Shown: positions 1-8,506, numbered from the stretch's first letter. The stretch: DNA of 37,810 nt from Thermoplasmata archaeon (GCA_021792655.1 JAJYUG010000007.1:1-37810); one strand, 5' to 3'. Translations and numbers: made by a program. Notes: generated from the letters alone by a model not told the origin.

Positions 1-72
1 ATTGTCATTTCTTGAATCAAATCATCTCTCGGAATTTGATAAAAAACAATTTATAGCAAAAAACTATGGTAA

Positions 73-897
73 ATGGCATTGAAAAACTGGGAATATCCCG
101 ATATTATATCCGGGCTTGTGAGGAAGGGGCAGCCATTTGTCGTCGCTACTGTGGTCAGGGTATCAGGGTCATCCATAGGTAAACCCGGCTTCAGGACCGT
201 GATCTCATCTGACGGAAAGATTCTATATGGAACACTGGGGGGAGCGTGCCCGGACTCTGCAATAATAGAGAAAGCTAAGCAGGTACTCGAGAGCGGGGAA
301 GCAAGGACAATCAAGGTTTTCCTTGAGAGCACAAAGGAAGCGCTTGAAGGGCTTGCAATAAACAGGGACGATGAGATACACGTCGAAACTTTCTGTGGCG
401 GGGTCATGGACATCTTCATGGAACCATTCATGCCATCGGATAGGCTTGTCATAATCGGCCAGGGTGGGAAAGACGACATAGAGAATGCACTGGTGAAACT
501 CGGAAAGATGGTTGATATGGAGGTCGTGGTGATTGATCCAAATCCCGTTCTGGACTCCAAGCCGGATGTTCTCGTGAATTCCATGAACAATCCCGTGGGT
601 GAGTTCAGGTTTTCCGCTGATGATTATATTGTGATCCTCACCAAGGGGGCAAGCGATATAGATGCTCTCGAGGCTTCATCGAAGTCAGGTGCCAGGTACA
701 TCGGAATGCTGGCCAGCAGGAAGAGAATCAAGGCGGACTTTGAAATAATCGAAGCAAAAGGGGTCTCGAGGCAGTTCATGGAGTCAATCCATGCGCCAAT
801 CGGTGTGGATATCGGTTCAGTCACGCCAGAGGAGATCGCCCTGAGCATAATTGCGCAGATAATTTCAGTCAGGCGCGCCCACCAACCAGCCAGCTGA
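73..897 (+). CDS. XdhC/CoxI-family protein
   Basis: A 274-residue protein of the XdhC/CoxF/CoxI family, whose members assist molybdenum-cofactor insertion or maturation of xanthine dehydrogenase-type enzymes. Seen: the N-terminal XdhC/CoxI half with GSSIGKPGFR near residue 31, GGACPDS (Cys in the family's conserved GG-C position) and CGGVMDIF near residue 108; then a C-terminal Rossmann-like half with VIIGQGG, YIGMLASRKR near residue 209 and the closing HAPIGVDIGSVTPEEIA. The ATG at 73 is preceded by an AT-rich stretch with a TATA-like CAATTTATAG about 20-25 nt upstream, which fits leaderless transcription. No molybdenum hydroxylase subunit is visible nearby, so its client is unknown. The family is secure; the exact role is not. 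Confidence 0.85.
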   Translation: MALKNWEYPDIISGLVRKGQPFVVATVVRVSGSSIGKPGFRTVISSDGKILYGTLGGACPDSAIIEKAKQVLESGEARTIKVFLESTKEALEGLAINRDDEIHVETFCGGVMDIFMEPFMPSDRLVIIGQGGKDDIENALVKLGKMVDMEVVVIDPNPVLDSKPDVLVNSMNNPVGEFRFSADDYIVILTKGASDIDALEASSKSGARYIGMLASRKRIKADFEIIEAKGVSRQFMESIHAPIGVDIGSVTPEEIALSIIAQIISVRRAHQPAS

Positions 898-971
898 ATT
901 TATAGATGTAAAGGCCGACCGGATGCGTGGGATAAATATTCAGTTTAAGATTCCAGTAATATAAGGGATTA

Positions 972-1226
972 TCACTGGGAGTCTTTGCCCTTCAACCCCT
1001 TCTTTATTAATTTCATTTCTTTCTTCTTCTGCTTCATCTCTCCATTGTAGATTTTTTTCTGAAGCTTCTCCCTTTCTTTCAGCACTCTGCCCTCAAAGTA
1101 TTCCTTTCCACCAGCAACGGACCAGAAAACTCCTTCTATATCCTGTCCAGTCTTCTTTCCCATCTCTTCCATAACGTCAAGCACGCTTTTGTTTATTTTA
1201 ACCTGTATTTCAACGTCTTCAGCCAT
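972..1226 (-). CDS. Small lysine-rich hypothetical protein
   Basis: An 84-residue protein I do not recognise. The first half (EDVEIQVKINKSVLDVMEEM) looks like a short beta strand followed by helix, resembling the N-terminus of small ribbon-helix-helix or YhcC-like proteins. The second half is a strongly basic Lys/Glu helix, probably a coiled coil or nucleic-acid contact. The start ATG at 1226 has GGAG about 8 nt upstream, and an AT-rich TATA-like element (AAATATTATAA on the minus strand) lies further upstream. It stands alone, convergent with the XdhC gene. The codon pattern and regulatory sequence suggest it is real; the function is unknown. Confidence 0.6.
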   Translation of the reverse strand: MAEDVEIQVKINKSVLDVMEEMGKKTGQDIEGVFWSVAGGKEYFEGRVLKEREKLQKKIYNGEMKQKKKEMKLIKKGLKGKDSQ

Positions 1227-1367
1227 ACAAATCTCCAGTTAAACATTAATTATCAGCTTATAATATTTTGCTGGCTATTTTTAGACAGACTTAATATTCT
1301 TTTCTGCTCGTTTCATTTTATTAGATCACCGGTGAAAGGTTTAACAACATCCTAAAAATCGGCCAGG

Positions 1368-1871
1368 GTGAGAACAGAGGACATTGAAAAGTCACAGGAA
1401 TACTTCACCTCAACGGTTGCCTTGGTTACCGCTAAGAGCAGAGAGGTAGCAAATGTAATGTCAGCTGAGTGGTCGCTCAGGGTGTCTCTTGATCCCTTCC
1501 TTATGGCAGTATTTGTCGGATACGAGAGAGGTACATACGACCTTATCAAAGAGTCTGGAGAGTATGGTCTGAGCTATTGCTCTGATCAGCAGGGAAATCT
1601 TGCACACGTAGCTGGAAATAATTCCGTCAGGGACGGGAGCAAATTTAAACTTGCGGATTTCAGGACATTCAAACCGAAACGCATCAATGCTCCGTTGATT
1701 GACGGGGCGATATCCAATTTCGAATGCAGAGTGATCGATGAATTCAAGGTTGGGGATCACGCTGCGTTCATTGGAGAGGTACTCACTGCCTACTATGATG
1801 ATTCAAAGAATCCCCTTGTATTCCACGGAGGTAAGTTTTTCCATCTAGGAAGGCAGATATCAAAATCATGA
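1368..1871 (+). CDS. Flavin reductase-like, FMN-binding protein
   Basis: A 167-residue protein of the flavin-reductase/flavoredoxin split-barrel family, which binds FMN and reduces flavins or transfers electrons from NAD(P)H. Seen: the typical opening STVALVTAKS, the FMN-site strand NVMSAEWSLRVSLDPFLMAV, a small-residue turn, then GDHAAFIGEVLTAYYD and the closing PLVFHGGKFFHLG. The length is normal for the single-domain family. The start is the GTG at 1368; no ATG lies upstream in frame. It is monocistronic, followed by tRNA-Leu on the other strand. The partner oxygenase or acceptor cannot be told from the sequence. Confidence 0.85.
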   Translation: MRTEDIEKSQEYFTSTVALVTAKSREVANVMSAEWSLRVSLDPFLMAVFVGYERGTYDLIKESGEYGLSYCSDQQGNLAHVAGNNSVRDGSKFKLADFRTFKPKRINAPLIDGAISNFECRVIDEFKVGDHAAFIGEVLTAYYDDSKNPLVFHGGKFFHLGRQISKS

Positions 1872-1948
1872 AAAATTTTTCTGATTACAGGTAAAATGCA
1901 TCCATCATCAGAGTCTTTTCCTGGAAAAGCTAAAGATGGCTGTAAGAG

Positions 1949-2033
1949 TGCGAGGGGAGGGATTTGAACCCACGAACCCCTAAGGGACAGAATCTTAAGT
2001 CCTGCACTTTTAGCCAAGCTTAGCTACCCTCGC
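1949..2033 (-). tRNA. tRNA-Leu (anticodon UAA)
   Basis: Reading the minus strand from 2033: the acceptor stem GCGAGGG pairs fully with CCCTCGC; the D arm is GCT/AGT with a GG in the loop; the anticodon stem CAGGA/TTCTG encloses loop CTTAAGA, giving anticodon TAA (leucine, UUA codons). A long class-II variable arm (TCCCTTAGGGG) and the T loop TTCAAAT follow, and the discriminator is A (complement of base 1949), as expected for Leu. No intron is seen and no CCA is encoded. One oddity is that the T stem GTGGG/CCCTC has a U-U mismatch at its second pair. Confidence 0.93.
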
Positions 2034-2056
2034 AGTGTATCGGTTTATAGTTCAGG

Positions 2057-2068
2057 AATATATTAAAA
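2057..2068 (-). promoter_or_regulatory. TATA box of tRNA-Leu
   Basis: On the minus strand the stretch ACTTTTAATATA lies about 25-35 nt upstream of the tRNA 5' end at 2033, the expected position of an archaeal TATA box. Confidence 0.5.
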
Positions 2069-2591
2069 GTGCTGAAACTCGATGATTGATACGAAAGTGT
2101 CCTGTCTGGAGAATTGAATGTGGGAGAATAACTGATTAACTGGTAATGTAAATTTTTCCTGTAATACGCGTATATAGATTTATTATAAATCAAGTTAGGA
2201 ATTCTCAATGGGACTTTTTAATATTTTTTCCATACTTTGTAAATGAAGCCGATCAGATTGCCTTACTGATGAACAATATAAAAAATGATACTACCAGACT
2301 TCCAATTAGGACTATTAAAAATTCCTTAAGACTGACATGAGGGCCCTTCATTTCAATAAAATCATGCTTTGCAAGATAAGAATTTTTCCCCGGGAAAACG
2401 GCGAATTTTTAGCAGAACCACAGAGAAATTATTGAATATCAGCAGAGTCTGCAAAATTTTAACCCGTGCTAAGTTATGATGAGCCCATTCCTTGGTCAAA
2501 TCGTCGCAGGAAATCTTGACCTTTTTATTGAAAGAAATGGAATTAGGCAAATGTGACCTCCTCTCACAGCTTTCGCAGGTAGCCTCCCACT

Positions 2592-2790
2592 TCAAAGGTT
2601 GCTGGCGGAATCTCCATGGGCTCGAATTCCCCTCGGCCCGAAGGTACTCTGTCCCTCATGCTAAGCCATCTGACTACACGGATGCAGGAACGCATGAAGA
2701 AATATGCTATCTGACCTGTTTCACTTCTGTCTGCCAGCGGACAATGCCATGTGCTGAGAGAAATAATAAAGTCTCGCTCGCTTTCATCCA
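2592..2790 (-). pseudogene. Possible TnpB (IS200/IS605 OrfB) tail remnant
   Basis: On the minus strand one reading frame gives TWHCP, then further on RVPSGRGEFEPMEIPP. TnpB/OrfB transposases end with a zinc ribbon (a WxCP-type Cys pair, then DRDxNAAxNI) followed by a short tail commonly ending in a GRxEFxPVE-like motif. The Cys-Pro and tail motifs are here in the right order, but the intervening DRDxNAA is not readable and no upstream RuvC-like domain is present. I infer a decayed end of an insertion element; the likeness rests on short motifs and may be chance. Confidence 0.3.
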
Positions 2791-2853
2791 CTCTCTTGCG
2801 ACAGGGGAATTCCTGCTCGCAAATGTTAAATTAAAAGTCTGCATAAAGAGGAT

Positions 2854-3129
2854 ATGGCTATTCCGGGAAATTTTCCAGATCAGGGTGAGCTGGTTGAGTT
2901 TGAGACTGATGACGAACCGAAGTGGGTAACTGTCAAGCTGAAAGATGGATCCGTTATACAGATAAAAATGGAAATTGTTGCCATAATGCGGAATGGCAAT
3001 GACGTCAACACGGGACTTCCGCTGTACATGGTCCAGGCCACAAACATTATTCGGGTACTAAAAGTTCCCAAGGAACTGATATCAAAGAAGAAGCAGGAAG
3101 AGAGCAAGGGCCAATCGCTATACAGGTAG
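2854..3129 (+). CDS. Conserved small protein, unknown function
   Basis: A 91-residue protein I cannot assign. It begins at an ATG preceded by AGAGGAT. The predicted fold is mostly beta: a strand-rich core with LVEFETDDEPKW, VTVKLKDGSVIQIKMEIVAI, then GLPLYMVQATNIIRV, and a basic C-terminal helix rich in Lys. The core resembles a small SH3-like or Sm-like barrel with a charged tail, which could bind nucleic acid or a partner protein, but this is only a composition-based guess. It stands between the gene-poor region and an Lrp-type regulator gene on the same strand. Confidence 0.65.
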   Translation: MAIPGNFPDQGELVEFETDDEPKWVTVKLKDGSVIQIKMEIVAIMRNGNDVNTGLPLYMVQATNIIRVLKVPKELISKKKQEESKGQSLYR

Positions 3130-3202
3130 TGATCCTGCAACCGGATAGCGCAACTCACTATTGATCAGAAATGATTTTTAATCACTTCGCCTTACTTTAA
3201 CT

Positions 3203-3595
3203 GTGGATTCAAGAGACCGGCAAATTCTCGAGATCCTGAGGCAGAACTCAAGATACACCAACACCGAGATAGGCAATATGATCGGTGTGTCAGAAGGGAC
3301 CGTAAGGAAAAGGATCGCTAGGATGATCTTCTCCCACACAATCAAGAAATTCACCGTTGAGACGTCAAATGACGGAGTAGACGGCATCGTGCTTGTCAGG
3401 GTAGACCTGAAGAAAGCACAGCATGTCATATCCGAGATCAAGAAAAAATATTCGGAGATCTACGAATTTTCAGGAAAGATAGATATTGCTGTGGGAATAC
3501 ATAGCACCAGCCTTTCTGAACTTAACAGCGCGGTTGACGCTATTCGAACGCTGGATGGAGTAAAGAGCACTGACACCCTCATACGCTTGACCTAG
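3203..3595 (+). CDS. Lrp/AsnC-family transcriptional regulator
   Basis: A 130-residue regulator, slightly short for the 140-160 usual in the family. The N-terminal helix-turn-helix is clear: RDRQILEILRQNSRYTNTEI, then the recognition helix with SEGTVRKRIARM (residues about 28-40). The rest is the RAM-type ligand-binding ferredoxin-like domain, with GIVLVRVDLKK, YEFSGKIDIAVGIHSTSLSE and the closing GVKSTDTLIRL. The start is the GTG at 3203; a TATA-like TTTTTAATC about 28 nt upstream supports a leaderless transcript. Its sequence recalls Sulfolobus LysM (lysine-responsive). Its targets are unknown; genes close by include an ALDH7 dehydrogenase linked to lysine or aminoadipate metabolism. Confidence 0.9.
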   Translation: MDSRDRQILEILRQNSRYTNTEIGNMIGVSEGTVRKRIARMIFSHTIKKFTVETSNDGVDGIVLVRVDLKKAQHVISEIKKKYSEIYEFSGKIDIAVGIHSTSLSELNSAVDAIRTLDGVKSTDTLIRLT

Positions 3596-3714
3596 ATAAT
3601 TTAAGGCTTCCCCAGGTTATTCTCTGGATCAAACTTCTCAAAAAGAGGCTCGTGCAAGTTACCCCGTGCGTTAATGTTAAATATGAAATCAATCTAATCA
3701 TTTGAGGGACTACA

Positions 3715-3990
3715 ATGGCTGAAGAAAACATAATATTCGTTGGGAAAAAACCAACAATGAACTACGTTCTGGCAGTTGTCACACAGTTCAACAGCAATAA
3801 CCTTGACAAAATCACGATCAAGGCCAGGGGAAAGGCAATAAGCAAGGCTGTTGATATAGCAGAGATAACCAGGCACAAATTTATCCAGACTGCTAAGTAC
3901 GACAAAATAAACCTCGAAACCGAAGTCCTGCAGGGTGAGCACGGAGAATCCAACGTCTCTTCAATCGAAATTACCCTCAAAAGACAGTAA
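3715..3990 (+). CDS. albA: DNA/RNA-binding chromatin protein Alba
   Basis: A 91-residue Alba protein, the abundant archaeal chromatin protein that binds double-stranded DNA and RNA as a dimer. Seen: the signature start IIFVGKKPTMNYVLAVVTQF with the paired lysines (residues 11-12) corresponding to the DNA-contacting, acetylation-regulated lysine region of Sulfolobus Alba; ITIKARGKAISKAVDIAEI, the dimer-helix motif; and the beta-hairpin end LETEVLQGEHGESNVSSIEI. The length is exactly that of the family. It has its own transcription unit with an ATG start and is followed by a T-rich stretch after the stop that may terminate transcription. Confidence 0.96.
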   Translation: MAEENIIFVGKKPTMNYVLAVVTQFNSNNLDKITIKARGKAISKAVDIAEITRHKFIQTAKYDKINLETEVLQGEHGESNVSSIEITLKRQ

Positions 3991-4080
3991 TAATATACTA
4001 TTTCTCCTATTTTGGTCCTTAGTATCTCTTTCTGCAAAGTGTTATATTTATTTTTGCCATATCCAAAGACTCTGGTTTAA

Positions 4081-5067
4081 ATGAAGGATTTCTATGAATG
4101 GCAGACCGGTCTGAGCGGGAAGATTGAGGAGGTGAACGAAACCCTCCTGAAGAACATCTATACAGAACAGGATGAACTTTATGAAATGTCAAGGTACACC
4201 ATTGACGCCGGCGGAAAGCGTTTCAGGCCCCTGCTTACAATCCTTTCTTTTGAAATCAGCTCAAGGGAGCCATACCAGAAAATCTTGGAACTATCAGCTG
4301 GCTATGAACTCATACACACTGCAAGCCTGATTCACGACGATATCATAGACGGGTCTTCACTGAGAAGAGGAAGGCCGACTGTAAATGCAAAATACGGGAT
4401 CAACGATGCAATTGTTGTCGGTGACTACCTTTTTGCAAAAGCCTATGAACTGGGGTCAAGATATGGTCCAGCCGTATCTAAGATAATGGCTGATGCAGCA
4501 AGCTTGCTGGCAGAAGGGCAGATACTAGAGGCTGTGAACCTTGCAAACCTCTCAATGAGCGAAGATACTTACTACGAGATTATCAAAAAGAAGACCGCCA
4601 TGTTTTTTTCTGCTTGTGCTCTTGGCGCTACCCAGGTGGCAGGGGCTGACCCGATGACAAGGAAAAACCTGACGGATTTCGCTTACAATCTGGGAATGGC
4701 ATTCCAGATTACCGATGACATAATAGACATCGTCGGGAACGAGCAGAAGATGGGCAAGCCGTCCTTTGTTGATCTCGAGCATAATGCGATCACACTTCCG
4801 GTCATAGTGGCACTGAAACAGGGGACTGCATCTGACAGTGCAAAATTACGCCAGATACTCACGGAAGGTTCAGTAAACGAGGACGATAAAGACATCATGA
4901 AGGATATACTCGTCAGGTCTGAGTCCATAGACTACTCCTTTTCCATAGCCAAGAAATATACTGAAAATGCGCTTAAATCCCTGCAGATGACCGACAGGTC
5001 AGCCGATCTGGATCTTCTTGTAGACCTTGCAACTATCGTTATAGACAGAATCAGCCAGCTGGAATAA
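4081..5067 (+). CDS. Polyprenyl diphosphate synthase (GGPP-type)
   Basis: A 328-residue trans-polyprenyl diphosphate synthase that condenses isopentenyl diphosphate onto allylic diphosphates, in archaea chiefly to make geranylgeranyl diphosphate for ether lipids. Seen: GGKRFRP (residues 44-50, substrate binding), the first aspartate-rich motif DDIID at 86-90, GRPTVN, the GDYLFAKAY helix, and the second motif DDIID at 212-216 within FQITDDIIDIVG. Positions 4 and 5 before the first motif are Ser and Ala, not aromatic, so nothing there blocks products of C20 or longer; the exact chain length is inference. ATG start with a TATA-like GTTATATTTA 30-40 nt upstream. Confidence 0.92.
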   Translation: MKDFYEWQTGLSGKIEEVNETLLKNIYTEQDELYEMSRYTIDAGGKRFRPLLTILSFEISSREPYQKILELSAGYELIHTASLIHDDIIDGSSLRRGRPTVNAKYGINDAIVVGDYLFAKAYELGSRYGPAVSKIMADAASLLAEGQILEAVNLANLSMSEDTYYEIIKKKTAMFFSACALGATQVAGADPMTRKNLTDFAYNLGMAFQITDDIIDIVGNEQKMGKPSFVDLEHNAITLPVIVALKQGTASDSAKLRQILTEGSVNEDDKDIMKDILVRSESIDYSFSIAKKYTENALKSLQMTDRSADLDLLVDLATIVIDRISQLE

Positions 5068-5157
5068 GTCGATGCTGACGGGCAAAATCAGGCCAATTCT
5101 ATCACCTGTTAAGCATCCAATAGTAAAGTAGAATTACGCAGGAACGATTACAAAGCT

Positions 5158-6705
5158 ATGTCAAATAGTGATAATTTCAGGAAAGCAGTTTTAAAAAAAC
5201 TCGGCCTTGCGGAGGAAAACTCCGGGGTATTTTCTGACCACTGGCACGAGTATAATGAAAAAGATGCAGTTGAGTCATACAGCCCAATAGACGGGAAACT
5301 CATAGCAGCCGCTTCATCAGCTTCCCCTGAAGACTATGAACAGGTTCTGAAACACTCCATAAAGGCATACCACGAATGGCTGAATATTCCAGCCCCAAAG
5401 CGCGGCGAGATAATAAGGGAAATCGGCAATGAACTGAGGAGACGCAAAGCCGACCTCGGAAACCTTGTAACGCTTGAGGTCGGAAAGACTGAGAGCGAGG
5501 GGCAGGGAGAGATACAGGAAATGATCGACGTAGCTGATTTCTCGGTGGGTCTATCCAGGCAGCTTTACGGGCTTACAATGACAAGTGAAAGGCCAAAACA
5601 CAGGCTTTATGAGCAGTGGGTTCCCATCGGCCCCATTGCCGTGGTCAGTTCCTTCAACTTTCCCTCGTCTGTGTGGTCATGGAACGCCTTTGTTGCTGCA
5701 GTAACCGGGGATACAGTGATATGGAAACCCTCATCAAAGGCGCCGCTTACTGCGATAGCGGTCATAAAGGTAATTTCCGGAGTGCTCGATCGACTCAAGG
5801 CTCCGCAGATCTTCTCTCTTTTAATTGGCGGCGGCTCCGTAATCGGTGACAGGATCGCCACCGATACACGCGTTTCTCTAGTTTCCTTTACAGGATCTAT
5901 TCCCGTTGGAAAGACCATAGCCGTGAAGGTCGCCGGCAGGTTTGGGAGGACAATCCTTGAGCTTGGCGGTAACAATGCAGCGATCGTATCGGACAAGTCA
6001 GATATGGATATGGCGCTCAAAGGTGTTGTATTCGGCTCCCTTGCAACGGCAGGACAGAGATGCACAAGCACCCGGAGAGTCATAGTGCAGGATAGCATAT
6101 ACGATGAATTTACGTCTCGTCTCAAAAAAGCTTACTCAACGGTCAAGATAGGGCCGCCGGATATGAAGGGAGTACTTGTCGGGCCGCTTATTGACAGCTC
6201 AGCTGTAGATACCTTCCTCTCAGCCATAGAAGAGGCAAAATCTGAAGGCGGTAGGCTGATCTACGGCGGAAATGTCAGGAAGATCGAAGGTTATGAGGGA
6301 GGGTTTTACGTTGATCCGGCTATAATAGAGGCAACTGAGCAGATGGATATTGTGAAGAAGGAAACCTTTGCCCCGATACTTTATGTCTTCAGGTACAAGG
6401 CAATGTCAGACGCCATAAGGATTCACAACTCTGTGCCCCAGGGTCTTTCATCTGCCATATTCACATATGATCTCAGGGAGGAGGAAATGTTCCTCGCTGC
6501 GACCGGATCGGACTGCGGGCTTGCCAATGTCAACACCAGTACAGCCGGAGCCGAAATCGGCGGGGCATTCGGTGGAGAAAAACAGACTGGTGGAGGACGG
6601 GAGAGTGGAAGTGATTCCTGGAAATCATATATGAGACGACAAACCGTGACGAAGAACTGGGGGAACGACATACCGCTTGCGCAGGACGTCAAATTTGATA
6701 TATGA
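5158..6705 (+). CDS. Aldehyde dehydrogenase, ALDH7 (aminoadipate-semialdehyde) type
   Basis: A 515-residue NAD(P)-dependent aldehyde dehydrogenase. Best match by memory is ALDH7/antiquitin, which oxidises alpha-aminoadipate semialdehyde (piperideine-6-carboxylate) in lysine breakdown. Seen: SSFNFPSSVWSWN, WKPSSKAPLT (NAD-binding region), FTGSIPVGK, the general base Glu268 in LELGGNNAAIV, the catalytic Cys302 in TAGQRCTSTRR, and the ALDH7-type C-terminus GGEKQTGGGRESGSDSWK. All key residues are intact and the length is normal. The gene is alone, starting at an ATG. The substrate is inferred; no other lysine-catabolic gene is recognisable in the window. Confidence 0.88.
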   Translation: MSNSDNFRKAVLKKLGLAEENSGVFSDHWHEYNEKDAVESYSPIDGKLIAAASSASPEDYEQVLKHSIKAYHEWLNIPAPKRGEIIREIGNELRRRKADLGNLVTLEVGKTESEGQGEIQEMIDVADFSVGLSRQLYGLTMTSERPKHRLYEQWVPIGPIAVVSSFNFPSSVWSWNAFVAAVTGDTVIWKPSSKAPLTAIAVIKVISGVLDRLKAPQIFSLLIGGGSVIGDRIATDTRVSLVSFTGSIPVGKTIAVKVAGRFGRTILELGGNNAAIVSDKSDMDMALKGVVFGSLATAGQRCTSTRRVIVQDSIYDEFTSRLKKAYSTVKIGPPDMKGVLVGPLIDSSAVDTFLSAIEEAKSEGGRLIYGGNVRKIEGYEGGFYVDPAIIEATEQMDIVKKETFAPILYVFRYKAMSDAIRIHNSVPQGLSSAIFTYDLREEEMFLAATGSDCGLANVNTSTAGAEIGGAFGGEKQTGGGRESGSDSWKSYMRRQTVTKNWGNDIPLAQDVKFDI

Positions 6706-6764
6706 TTACTGGTAATACTTTTATCAATAATACTCTTTAATGTTTTCATAATACATTTTATAAC

Positions 6765-7586
6765 TTGGCGGCCAGGAACATTACAGAGATCAATTTCATC
6801 AAGTCATTCGAGCTTGTACCGAAGAAATCTTATGGATATCCGGAAGCAACGGATGCTCTCGACATGATGGAAGGAATATCAAATGTTATTACTGCACCGG
6901 AAAATCCCATGGGCATGCCCGGGATCGATCCGCTGATGGTTCTTTATGCTGCTACACACGGCAGGAACATAATACCGGTGCCCCACATTACACCACGCGA
7001 CAAGAACAAGCTCCACATTCATTCTCAGGTGCTCACTGGCATGAAATTCGGCATAAACCATTTCTTTGCCATCGGCGGAGATCCAATTCACAAGACGATG
7101 GAGTCGAGGGAAGTCAGGGAGCTCGATGTGGTTGGCCTCATCAGGGCAATCAAGGATAGCAAGGGGTACTCCAGGGACTTTTCCTCAAGCAGCGATGTTA
7201 TGGTAGGGTCATCATTCAATCCGTTCAGGGGTGCAGAGGAGGATATAGTCAACGCCAAGATTGGCGGTGGATCCGGGTTCTTCATAACACAGGCATTCTA
7301 CGATTCCTCACTCCTCAAGAGGGATTGGATCAGGAAAAGGAATTTCAAACTCATCGCCGGCTTCATGCCCATACAGAGGGAAAGCCAGATAGAATTCATG
7401 AAAAAGCTGGGGGCAAAGATACCGGAAGAGACAGAGAAGAGAATTCTTGGGGCACAGGATATGGTACAGGAATCATCAAGAATCATAAAGGAAATAGCTG
7501 ACGATCTTGAGGGTTACATAGACGGTATCCACATCATGCCCCTCGGAAAGAATAAGATAGCAAAGGACATTCTGGAGAGTTTTTAA
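6765..7586 (+). CDS. Methylenetetrahydrofolate reductase-like protein
   Basis: A 273-residue TIM-barrel protein of the MTHFR family, which reduces methylene-tetrahydropterin to the methyl form used for methionine synthesis. Seen: IPVPHITPRDKNK near residue 67 (family PHITCRDRN), FFAIGGDP (family LALTGDPP), SSFNPFRGAEEDIVNAKIGG, and FFITQAFYDSS (family TQ-x-xYD). It lacks the usual N-terminal FEFFPPK text, reading FELVPKKSYGYPEATDAL instead, so it is divergent. The start is taken as the TTG at 6765; no ATG lies nearby in frame, and the region upstream is AT-rich. It ends one base before the next gene and with two MetE-like genes forms one operon for methyl transfer to homocysteine. Confidence 0.8.
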   Translation: MAARNITEINFIKSFELVPKKSYGYPEATDALDMMEGISNVITAPENPMGMPGIDPLMVLYAATHGRNIIPVPHITPRDKNKLHIHSQVLTGMKFGINHFFAIGGDPIHKTMESREVRELDVVGLIRAIKDSKGYSRDFSSSSDVMVGSSFNPFRGAEEDIVNAKIGGGSGFFITQAFYDSSLLKRDWIRKRNFKLIAGFMPIQRESQIEFMKKLGAKIPEETEKRILGAQDMVQESSRIIKEIADDLEGYIDGIHIMPLGKNKIAKDILESF

Positions 7587-7587
7587 T

Positions 7588-8505
7588 ATGAAGATAGAGA
7601 CGCTTATTTATGGTATATATCCTAAGAGTGAAGAGCTTAGACGAAGCATCAGCAAGTATGAACGGGAGAAGATCGGGACACCTGAAATCGTAAAGGAGTT
7701 CGAAAAGGAGAAGAATGAACTCATAGAAAGGTTCAGTTCATCCGGAATCTCATATTTTTCAGATCCTGTATTGAACTGGTACGACATCTTCAGGCCATTC
7801 TCATTGATGTTCACCGGATTCGAGCTTGGACAGCTTACAAGATACAAGGAGACCAACACATTCTATCGTCTCCCGGTTGTACACGATGTGGGTGACAACA
7901 CAATCCTGTATGACAGGATCCTTGAAGGAAAGGAAAATCCGCCGGCTGACCTGTTTTCTTCATCAACAGCTAGTGGGCACCTGGCATTTTTCCCCGGCGC
8001 CCATAGCTTTTATGCAATGTCAGATATACGGAGAAATATTTCAGAAGAGGAGTTTTCAGCATTTGTTATAAAGAATTACATGCAGATAATGAAGAGATAC
8101 GGAATGAGAGGCGCAGTCATTTTTGACCCGGTGGAATACGGCGATGCTTCGCTGTCACCGCTGAATCCGTTGATAGAGAAATATCCCATTTACTTGGTCA
8201 CCACGGGAAAGCTATCAAAAAAGAACTTTGCAGGACTTAATGGAGATCTGGCCTCGATCATTTCAGACCAGATGCCTGGAAATATTAAGGTTGCCAGTGA
8301 AAACAGCAGGGTCCCCGGAATAAAGGCAATAGATGCCAGAAACACACTGATGGAATCAGCTGAAGAACTGAGACACCTGGTCTCCAGGATCGGTGAGGAT
8401 GCCCGCGTTGATAGGATCATAGTTGCAAATAGCGAGAGCTTTGATTTCCTGCCAAGGCAGATTGCAGACAGGAAGACAGAAGTAATGGCGGAACTGGGTG
8501 AGTGA
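7588..8505 (+). CDS. MetE N-terminal-domain-like protein
   Basis: A 305-residue protein resembling the N-terminal half of cobalamin-independent methionine synthase, encoded separately. It opens LIYGIYPKSEELRRSISKYE, contains YFSDPVLNWYDIFRPF, and a central HDVGDNTILYDRIL, a layout matching the MetE N-terminal barrel. It has no zinc ligands of its own. It begins with ATG directly after the MTHFR-like stop and its last bases overlap the ribosome-binding region of the catalytic-domain gene. I infer it supplies the pterin- or methyl-donor-binding part of a two-protein methionine synthase or is a paralogue that has lost catalysis. The family call is good; the biochemical role is not shown. Confidence 0.7.
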   Translation: MKIETLIYGIYPKSEELRRSISKYEREKIGTPEIVKEFEKEKNELIERFSSSGISYFSDPVLNWYDIFRPFSLMFTGFELGQLTRYKETNTFYRLPVVHDVGDNTILYDRILEGKENPPADLFSSSTASGHLAFFPGAHSFYAMSDIRRNISEEEFSAFVIKNYMQIMKRYGMRGAVIFDPVEYGDASLSPLNPLIEKYPIYLVTTGKLSKKNFAGLNGDLASIISDQMPGNIKVASENSRVPGIKAIDARNTLMESAEELRHLVSRIGEDARVDRIIVANSESFDFLPRQIADRKTEVMAELGE

Positions 8506-8506
8506 T

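Larger units (their letters stand above)
2034..2853. other. Gene-poor region, about 820 bp
   Basis: No intact gene can be supported here. Open frames on both strands overlap each other or the start of the next gene and have unusual compositions. The stretch from about 2590 to 2790 (minus strand) holds a possible TnpB tail remnant, listed separately. The rest is AT-rich with scattered T runs and looks like decayed sequence. Confidence 0.5.

Noticed and set aside
1793-2017. Minus-strand open frame overlapping the tRNA
   Set aside because: It runs through most of the tRNA-Leu gene and the flavin reductase gene; a shadow frame.
2492-2929. Open frame of 145 codons on the plus strand
   Set aside because: It overlaps the ATG and first 76 bases of the better supported gene at 2854, has an atypical Cys/His/Trp-rich composition, and no recognisable domain.
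5607-6125. 172-codon minus-strand frame inside the aldehyde dehydrogenase gene
   Set aside because: Antisense shadow of a strongly coding gene; Thr/Pro/Ser-rich composition typical of antisense frames.
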